DNA of 11,157 bases from Burkholderiales bacterium (lineage in GTDB: Bacteria; Pseudomonadota; Gammaproteobacteria; Burkholderiales; Thiobacillaceae). The position numbers and the translations under genes were made by a program. The DNA is taken from contig SXTL01000027.1 in the NCBI GenBank assembly GCA_005790965.1, forward strand, positions 1 to 11,157, read 5' to 3'. This document shows, one piece after another, positions 6,738 through 11,157 of this stretch (positions are counted from its first letter, which is position 1; each line of letters begins with the position of its first letter). A model generated the notes under the pieces. That model made no database searches. It was not told the DNA's origin and saw only the letters and a list, made by a program, of their open reading frames with translations.

Positions 6738-8151
6738 AGGGCTGGGTAAAAAAACGCGCCGGATCGCTGACCTCATCACCCGCCGAGCTACGAATCACAA
6801 ATTCAAACTCAGGCTGGATCGCCGCCACTTCCGGCTGCAGCGTAATGCTGGCCTGCACTATGACGCTTTTGCCATTGTGCACGAGCACCTCTTTGAAATT
6901 GCCCAGATCGAGGCTAGCCGGCGGCGCGCCGCGGACGCTGATCCGGTAACGCTCGTCCTGGCCTGACAGATTGGTCAGCCGGATCTGGTAACGGTTGCGA
7001 ATCTGGCCATCCGAGAGAATAACGAACAGGGGCTGACGCACTTGCTGGGTGCTGTGTTCAAAGGACTGACGATGGTTTATGCTGTAAACCAGATAAGCTG
7101 TCATCAGAACGAGGGACGCGCCATAGCCAATTACCTTCAGGCGGCGCCAGTCAACACGGGGCGCGTGCGGCGCGACGCTCTGCAGATTGGCCTCGGAATC
7201 GTAACGGATCAAACCCGGCGCGTAATGCATCCGAGCCATGATGCCGTTGCACGCATCTACGCACAGGCCACAGGCAATACACCCTAATTGCATCCCCTCG
7301 CGGATATCAATCCCGGTTGGGCAGACCTGAACACAGAGCTTGCAGTCGATACAATCACCATGACCTGTTGCGGCGCGTTCTTGTACCGTACGCAGACCAT
7401 GACGCGCGGCCATTCGACCGGCCGCGCCTTCGCCCCGCGCTTTGTCGTAATGGACGGTGAGGGTCTCCGGATCATACATTGCGCTCTGAAAACGGCCATA
7501 GGGGCAGATGTAAAGGCACACATGCTCACGCAAGGTGGCCGCGGCAAGATAGGTCGTCAGCGTCAGCGCCAGCACGGTGATGTACGCAGCTGGCGCCGCC
7601 GTGCCCATAAAGATCTGCACCAATAGTTCGGGGGCGTAACCAAAGTAGAGCACAAAGGTGAGTGCGGTCCAAAATGCCAGCGCCCACCAGAGCAGACGGG
7701 TCGCACCGACCTTGAACAGCTTTTCACGGTCGCGCCACGGCGCACGGGCCAACTTCAGCCGATGGGGACGCTCACCCTGCAACCAATGCTCGATCCAGAT
7801 AAAGGCATCCGTCCACAGGGTCTGAAAACAAAAATACCCGCAAAAGGCGCGCCCCAGCAACGCCGTCACAAAAAAGAGCAGGACCGCCGCTATAAAAAGG
7901 ATAAGCGAGAGCCAGAAAATATCCTGTGGATACACCACCAGATCGAACAGCATGTAGCGCCGACCAGGAATATCAAACACAACCGCCTGCGCGATGCCGT
8001 CGGTACGCGCCCACGGCAACCACGGGAGGAGAAAGTACACAGCAAAGGCCAACCAGAGTACGGCCGACTTAAAGCGGCGGAAAGGTCCGTGTACGGAGCG
8101 CGGCACAACAGCCGTTCGTTTGGCGTAGTACTGAATCGGTTGTTCACTCAT
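6736..8151 (-). CDS. ccoG: Cytochrome c oxidase accessory protein CcoG (FixG/RdxA)
   Basis: CcoG is an inner-membrane iron-sulfur protein needed for normal cbb3 oxidase biogenesis; in Rhodobacter it has been reported to reduce Cu(II) to Cu(I) for delivery to CuB. The 471-residue product is family length. It has N-terminal helices (about 30-48 and 78-100), the membrane-embedded motif GRAFCGYFCFQTLWTD (C104, C108), further helices, and CLYICPYGRFQSAMYD. Two 4Fe-4S sites follow: C267-x2-C270-x2-C273-x3-C277-P and C291-x2-C294-x2-C297-x3-C301. After a last helix (about residue 335-355) the C-terminus forms the Ig-like FixG domain (QIRNRYQIRLTNLSGQDERY, VRGAPPASLDL). The ATG at 8149-8151 is preceded by AAAGG at 8162-8166. 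It follows ccoP across a strong hairpin, so it may have its own promoter or depend on readthrough; I could not identify a convincing promoter in the 94-base gap. Confidence 0.96.
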   Translation of the reverse strand: MSEQPIQYYAKRTAVVPRSVHGPFRRFKSAVLWLAFAVYFLLPWLPWARTDGIAQAVVFDIPGRRYMLFDLVVYPQDIFWLSLILFIAAVLLFFVTALLGRAFCGYFCFQTLWTDAFIWIEHWLQGERPHRLKLARAPWRDREKLFKVGATRLLWWALAFWTALTFVLYFGYAPELLVQIFMGTAAPAAYITVLALTLTTYLAAATLREHVCLYICPYGRFQSAMYDPETLTVHYDKARGEGAAGRMAARHGLRTVQERAATGHGDCIDCKLCVQVCPTGIDIREGMQLGCIACGLCVDACNGIMARMHYAPGLIRYDSEANLQSVAPHAPRVDWRRLKVIGYGASLVLMTAYLVYSINHRQSFEHSTQQVRQPLFVILSDGQIRNRYQIRLTNLSGQDERYRISVRGAPPASLDLGNFKEVLVHNGKSVIVQASITLQPEVAAIQPEFEFVIRSSAGDEVSDPARFFTQP

Positions 8152-8190
8152 CGGAATATTACCTTTCCGGGACTCAATGGTCAGGCTTCA

Positions 8191-8228
8191 ATGCAACAAG
8201 GCCCCGCCAAAGCGGGGCCTTGTTGCAT
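8191..8228. terminator. Perfect 17-bp hairpin between ccoP and ccoG, probable bidirectional terminator
   Basis: The arm ATGCAACAAGGCCCCGC (8191-8207) and its exact complement (8212-8228) surround a CAAA loop. The GC-rich core GGCCCCGC/GCGGGGCC flanked by AACAA/TTGTT has the form of an intrinsic terminator readable on both strands, though the T-run is interrupted by G. It sits 17 bases after the ccoP stop (8246-8248) on the minus strand. It would end or strongly reduce the ccoNOQP transcript before ccoG. Confidence 0.85.
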
Positions 8229-8245
8229 AGGGTCAGATGACCGAT

Positions 8246-9160
8246 TTACTTGCCACCGCCCAACTCATGCACATAGATGCTCAGCAGCTTGATCTGACCG
8301 GGATTGAGGCGCGCACTTTCACCCCCCCAGGCCGGCATCACGCCCTTGTTAAGCCCGCCCGTTACGACCTTCTGCACCACGGCAACCTTGCTATTCACAT
8401 CTGTGGCTGCGGGCACATTAGCCCACTGCCAGATCTTGTCGGTCAGGTTAGGAGCACCAAATTCCTTGCGGCCCTTCGCATCCGCCCCATGGCAATAGTA
8501 ACAAGCCCCAGTGTTGCTATGGAACAAGGCATCGCCCTCAGCCGCCTTAACCTTGTCCACAGCGTGACCAGACAAGCCAAGCACATAGTTCGCAACAGCC
8601 TCAATCTGCGATTTTTCCAGGGCCTCGCTAAAGGCTGGCATATAACCGCGCCGACCGCCTACCAAGGTGGCTTCGATTTCGCCGACGCTACCGCCATACT
8701 TCCAGTCATCGTCGGCCAGGTTGGGATAAAAACCCACTTTACCCTGACCACCAGCCTGATGGCAGGCCGCGCAATTCTCGGAAAACAAGGCCTTGCCGGC
8801 AGACAGGACGAAGCTATTCAGCTCCGGATCCTTGACCACTTGGGCGACCGGCATAGCCGCAATTTTGTCGAAGTAGGGTTTTTGTAGTGCGTTTCCGTCC
8901 TGCATCTCTTTGAGCAATTTAGCCCGGGTATTCCAGCCATTGGTCTCGGCCTGACCGGCGCTGTTCATGTAAGTTACGGTGCTAAGGCCGCGCAAATGGT
9001 CCTTGCCGACCGGCCAGGACGGATAAAGGATCCAGTACACAATGGCAAACGCGACCGTGACATAGAGACCGTATATCCACCAATTCGGCAGCGGATTGTT
9101 GTATTCCTGCAGGGTCTCATCCCATGTATGGCCCGTGGTCTGGACAGTATTCTCAGCCAT
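8246..9160 (-). CDS. ccoP: Cytochrome cbb3 oxidase diheme subunit III, CcoP
   Basis: CcoP is a membrane-anchored diheme cytochrome c that feeds electrons from soluble cytochromes c to CcoO and CcoN. From the ATG at 9160 the product is 304 residues. The N-terminus (HTWDETLQEYNNPLPNWW) is the CcoP signature, followed by one helix (about 28-46). Heme 1 is C130-AA-C133-H134 with NLADDDWKYGG and probable Met ligand M174 (GRRGYMPAF). Heme 2 is C220-YY-C223-H224 with APNLTDKIW and M275 (KGVMPAWGG). An in-frame ATG at 9184 would add eight residues but has no ribosome site, while AAGGA lies eight bases before the chosen ATG. The start overlaps the ccoQ end by eight bases, implying coupling. Confidence 0.97.
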   Translation of the reverse strand: MAENTVQTTGHTWDETLQEYNNPLPNWWIYGLYVTVAFAIVYWILYPSWPVGKDHLRGLSTVTYMNSAGQAETNGWNTRAKLLKEMQDGNALQKPYFDKIAAMPVAQVVKDPELNSFVLSAGKALFSENCAACHQAGGQGKVGFYPNLADDDWKYGGSVGEIEATLVGGRRGYMPAFSEALEKSQIEAVANYVLGLSGHAVDKVKAAEGDALFHSNTGACYYCHGADAKGRKEFGAPNLTDKIWQWANVPAATDVNSKVAVVQKVVTGGLNKGVMPAWGGESARLNPGQIKLLSIYVHELGGGK

Positions 9161-9332
9161 GCGGAGTTTCCTTGTTATCGTCATCTAGAAAGGGAATGTT
9201 CTTATGCGATTCCAGCCGGTCGCTACGCTTGCGACTCCCGTACACCCAGAGCACGATCAGGCAAAAGGTGACGAAGAAGATCAGCAAGCCTAGAGGCTTG
9301 CTATTGGCGGGATTTGCGAACCATTCCAACAT
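9153..9332 (-). CDS. ccoQ: Cytochrome cbb3 oxidase small subunit CcoQ
   Basis: CcoQ is a small membrane subunit reported to stabilise the cbb3 complex. The 59-residue ORF, easily missed for its size, starts MLEWFANPANSKPLG. It has one helix (about residues 15-31, GLLIFFVTFCLIVLWVY), a basic patch GSRKRSDR and the acidic tail NIPFLDDDN typical of betaproteobacterial CcoQ. It lies in the standard position between ccoO and ccoP: 19 bases after the ccoO stop and overlapping ccoP by eight bases (ATGGCTGA on the coding strand). The ribosome site is weak (GGGCTAG region), so translation may depend on ccoO. Confidence 0.92.
   Translation of the reverse strand: MLEWFANPANSKPLGLLIFFVTFCLIVLWVYGSRKRSDRLESHKNIPFLDDDNKETPHG
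9167..9173 (-). promoter_or_regulatory. Shine-Dalgarno deciding the ccoP start
   Basis: On the minus strand AAGGAAA lies about eight bases (from AAGGA) before the ATG at 9160-9158. The alternative ATG at 9184-9182 has no such site. The motif sits inside the ccoQ coding region. Confidence 0.75.
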
Positions 9333-9351
9333 CGGGGAACTAGCCCATTAA

Positions 9352-10095
9352 TTACCGGAACTTGACCAAGTCTTCCGGCTTGATCTTGCTGAAATCCACC
9401 ATCGTGCCCAGCACTTGCAGATAGGCCACCAGCGCGTCCATTTCCGAAACACGGCTGTTGTCGCCATCGTAGTTGCCGGCCTGCGCCTGACTCACCAAGT
9501 TAGTCTGAGCGTTGGGGATATGGAACATGCGCGCATGCTCTTCGCCAAACTGCTGCACATTTTTGTCAAACTCAGCCTGGGTCAGCGAATACGGTACACC
9601 CGTGGTGCGCAGGGCACGCATACGATCGGCCACATCAGAGGCATCTAGCGGCGTCATCAGCCACGGATAGTTAGGCATCACCGATTCCGATACAACGGAC
9701 TTGGGTTGCATCAAGTGTTGGGTATGCCACTCGTTCGAATACTTGCCGCCCACGCGCGCCAAGTCCGGACCGGTCCGCTTGGAACCCCACTGGAACGGAT
9801 GGTCATACTTGGATTCAGCCGCCAGCGAGTAATGGCCATAACGCAATTGCTCGTCACGGACCGGGCGGATCATCTGCGAATGGCAGGTATAGCAACCCTC
9901 ACGGATGTAGATGTCGCGACCGCGCTGCTCCAGCGGGCTATAGGGCCGTACGCCATCCACCTTCTCGATGGTGTCATCGAGCAGAAACAGCGGGGCAATC
10001 TCAACCAGGCCGCCAACGCTAATGGCAAGCATGGTCAACACAATCAGCCAACCCGCGTTAGTTTCAATCTTTTCGTGCGTAAATTTCTTGAACAT
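9352..10095 (-). CDS. ccoO: Cytochrome cbb3 oxidase monoheme subunit II, CcoO
   Basis: CcoO is a membrane-anchored monoheme cytochrome c that passes electrons from CcoP to the CcoN heme b/b3-CuB centre. The product is 247 residues. It has an N-terminal helix (about 16-37) after MFKKFTHEKIETNAGW, then VRPYSPLEQRGRDIYIREG and the heme site C68-YT-C71-H72 in GCYTCHSQMIRPVRDE. Further family signatures are RYGHYSLAAESKYDHPFQWG, KRTGPDLARVGGKYSNEWH, and SESVMPNYPWL with the likely axial M140. The frame is open further upstream to 10197, but that extension covers the ccoN end and has no family match; GGGAGA (10103-10108) stands about eight bases before the chosen ATG. It follows ccoN by 14 bases. 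Confidence 0.97.
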   Translation of the reverse strand: MFKKFTHEKIETNAGWLIVLTMLAISVGGLVEIAPLFLLDDTIEKVDGVRPYSPLEQRGRDIYIREGCYTCHSQMIRPVRDEQLRYGHYSLAAESKYDHPFQWGSKRTGPDLARVGGKYSNEWHTQHLMQPKSVVSESVMPNYPWLMTPLDASDVADRMRALRTTGVPYSLTQAEFDKNVQQFGEEHARMFHIPNAQTNLVSQAQAGNYDGDNSRVSEMDALVAYLQVLGTMVDFSKIKPEDLVKFR

Positions 10096-10102
10096 GATCT
10101 TT

Positions 10103-10108
10103 TCTCCC
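10103..10108 (-). promoter_or_regulatory. Shine-Dalgarno deciding the ccoO start
   Basis: On the minus strand GGGAGA precedes the ATG at 10095-10093 at about eight bases, within the 14-base ccoN-ccoO gap. It rules for MFKKF as the N-terminus against the longer open frame. Confidence 0.75.
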
Positions 10109-10109
10109 G

Positions 10110-10856
10110 TCAGGCAGCCTGAGCCACAACGGCCACATTGCTTGCCTCGGCCTGACCCTGACGGATGGTTTTGTAGCAGTTGTAGGCCATCACGCACATG
10201 CCGGTCAGGAAAAACAGGCCGCCGATGGCGCGCATGGCATAGAACGGATGCATGGCGGCGACCGACTCGACGAACGAGTATTGCAGATTGCCAAAGTCAT
10301 CGAAGGCACGCCACATCAGGCCCTGCATGATGCCAGAGATCCACATCGCCACGATGTAGAGCAGCACCCCCACCGTCGCCAGCCAGAAATGGATGTTGAT
10401 CAGCTTGACGCTATACATCTGGGTATTCCACAGGCGCGGCAGCATGTGATAGATCGAGCCAAAGGAGATCATGGCCACCCAGCCCAAGGCACCGGAGTGC
10501 ACATGACCCACGGTCCAGTCGGTGTAATGGGACAGGGCGTTGACATCCTTCAGCGACATCAAGGGGCCTTCAAAGGTGGACATGCCGTAGAACGACAGGG
10601 CCACAATCATGAAGCGCATGATCGGGTCAGTACGCAGTTTGTCCCAAGCGCCCGACAGGGTCATGATGCCGTTGATCCTGCCACCCCAGGACGGCAATAG
10701 CAGCATGATGGAGAAGGCTGCACCCAGCGTGGAGGCCCAGTCCGGCAGCGCGGTCCAGTGCAAGTGATGGGTTCCCACCCACATATACATGAAGGACAAC
10801 GCCCAGAAATGGACGATGGATAGGCGATAGGAATATACCGGGCGACCGGCGTGCTT
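10110..10856 (-). CDS. ccoN: Cytochrome cbb3 oxidase catalytic subunit I, CcoN, C-terminal half (cut at junction)
   Basis: CcoN is the twelve-helix heme-copper oxygen reductase subunit. Only the last 248 residues remain, starting KHAGRPVYSYRLSIVHFW. Visible active-site residues, numbered in this fragment, are Y24 (the helix VII tyrosine that cross-links to a CuB histidine), the CuB ligands H30 and H31 in VGTHHLHWTALPDW, and H118 and H120 in GHVHSGALGW, which ligate heme b3 and heme b. Their spacing matches Pseudomonas stutzeri CcoN (Y251, H257/H258, H345, H347) with a constant offset of 227, so about 227 N-terminal residues are missing, including the third CuB histidine and one heme b ligand. 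The GTG at 10868 is an artefact start in foreign sequence. Homology ends abruptly at about 10856, where AT-rich ribonucleotide reductase sequence begins. Confidence 0.95.
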   Translation of the reverse strand, partial: KHAGRPVYSYRLSIVHFWALSFMYMWVGTHHLHWTALPDWASTLGAAFSIMLLLPSWGGRINGIMTLSGAWDKLRTDPIMRFMIVALSFYGMSTFEGPLMSLKDVNALSHYTDWTVGHVHSGALGWVAMISFGSIYHMLPRLWNTQMYSVKLINIHFWLATVGVLLYIVAMWISGIMQGLMWRAFDDFGNLQYSFVESVAAMHPFYAMRAIGGLFFLTGMCVMAYNCYKTIRQGQAEASNVAVVAQAA

Positions 10857-10862
10857 AACACC
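10854..10862. other. Composition and gene-content breakpoint (probable assembly chimera)
   Basis: CcoN homology on the minus strand holds through the Lys-His-Ala-Gly-Arg-Pro codons (Lys = 10854-10856). Ribonucleotide reductase homology on the plus strand begins with His-His-Pro at 10859. The codon before it in that frame is TAA (10856-10858), so neither gene continues across. G+C falls from about 60% to about 36%. No inverted repeat, target duplication, tRNA or integrase gene is seen at the join. Confidence 0.85.
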
Positions 10863-11157
10863 ATCCACAAGTAGAAGATTTTGCTGTGATTAAAAATGAT
10901 GATAAAAGTGTAACAGGAGCCAATGTCTCATTAAGATTATCAGATGAATTCTTACAGGCTTTAGAAGATGGAACACAATATCAACAAAGATGGCCCGTAG
11001 AAAAAGAAGGATTTGATAATCCATCACTAGATATGAGCAGGCAGCGTGGAGAAACACAAAGAAAAAAGATTAAAATTAAACCGTCCTTTCAAAGAATGGT
11101 TGATGCCAAACAAGTATGGAAAACTATAGTTCATTCGGCATGGTTAAGAGCAGAACC
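10859..11157 (+). CDS. Ribonucleotide reductase large subunit, internal fragment (foreign composition)
   Basis: The plus-strand frame encodes 99 residues, open at both ends. HHPQVEDFAVIKNDDKSVTG, ANVSLRLSDEFLQALEDG, YQQRWPV, and VDAKQVWKTIVHSAWLRAEP match the ten-stranded barrel region of ribonucleotide reductase catalytic subunits, most like adenosylcobalamin-dependent class II (NrdJ-type) enzymes, including those of AT-rich bacteria and large phages. These enzymes reduce ribonucleotides to deoxyribonucleotides. No active-site cysteine falls in the fragment, so class is uncertain. Codon use differs sharply from the rest: AGA/AGG for arginine, TTA for leucine, A/T third positions; G+C is about 36% by my count over 10871-11157. 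There is no start: the in-frame triplet at 10856 is TAA at the junction. It is probably not part of the same molecule as ccoN. Confidence 0.85.

Noticed and set aside
8152..8190. FNR/ANR box or sigma-70 promoter before ccoG
   Set aside because: No TTGAT-N4-ATCAA-like site was found; a TTGAAG and a TAATAT on the minus strand are 24 bases apart, too far for a promoter.
8237..8887. Plus-strand 216-codon frame opposite ccoP
   Set aside because: The opposite strand encodes clear diheme CcoP motifs; this frame has no motif of its own.
10096..10197. 34-residue N-terminal extension of CcoO
   Set aside because: It reads over the ccoN end, has no family match, and a good Shine-Dalgarno precedes the internal ATG at 10095.
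10857..10868. GTG start and short N-terminus making ccoN look like a complete 252-residue gene
   Set aside because: Homology shows a CcoN interior at this point; the start codon lies in the foreign AT-rich sequence.
1..11157. CRISPR array, tRNA or rRNA gene, insertion sequence
   Set aside because: No spaced direct repeats, cloverleaf-like segment or transposase reading frame was seen on either strand.

Overview
The window reads as a fragment of a betaproteobacterial chromosome of roughly 60% G+C. The lineage is inferred from the gene set: a ygiQ-tgt-yajC-secD-secF run, a ccoNOQP cytochrome cbb3 oxidase operon followed by ccoG, and a CcoQ ending in an IPFLDDD-type tail. I cannot fix the genus from sequence alone. 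Rhodocyclales or a related group is a guess.

Plus strand, 2-5932: the 3' part of ygiQ (radical SAM protein), tgt (queuosine tRNA-guanine transglycosylase, sharing ATGA with ygiQ), yajC, secD and secF (the SecDF-YajC accessory complex of the Sec translocon), and a DedA-family membrane protein. A hairpin lies in the yajC-secD gap, and a likely extended -10 promoter straddles the tgt stop.

Minus strand, 10856 down to 5929: ccoN (C-terminal half only), ccoO, ccoQ (59 aa), ccoP, a perfect 17-bp hairpin terminator, ccoG, and a four-TM protein with a FixH/CcoH-like periplasmic domain. Together these encode the catalytic subunit, the cytochrome c subunits and two assembly factors of a high-affinity oxygen reductase for microaerobic respiration. 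ccoI and ccoS do not follow; the cluster ends tail to tail against dedA, the two stop codons sharing one CTAG.

Right edge, about 10857-11157: composition drops abruptly to about 36% G+C. The sequence becomes an internal fragment of a ribonucleotide reductase large subunit on the plus strand, in a different codon dialect, cutting ccoN after its C-terminal 248 residues. No transposon end, att site or integrase is visible. The simplest reading is a chimeric assembly join between two organisms (or a phage and a bacterium). A real insertion cannot be excluded from sequence alone. I see no convincing new biological system; the points of interest are the chimeric junction, the FixH-like fusion, a substituted conserved residue in Tgt, and several compact regulatory structures.
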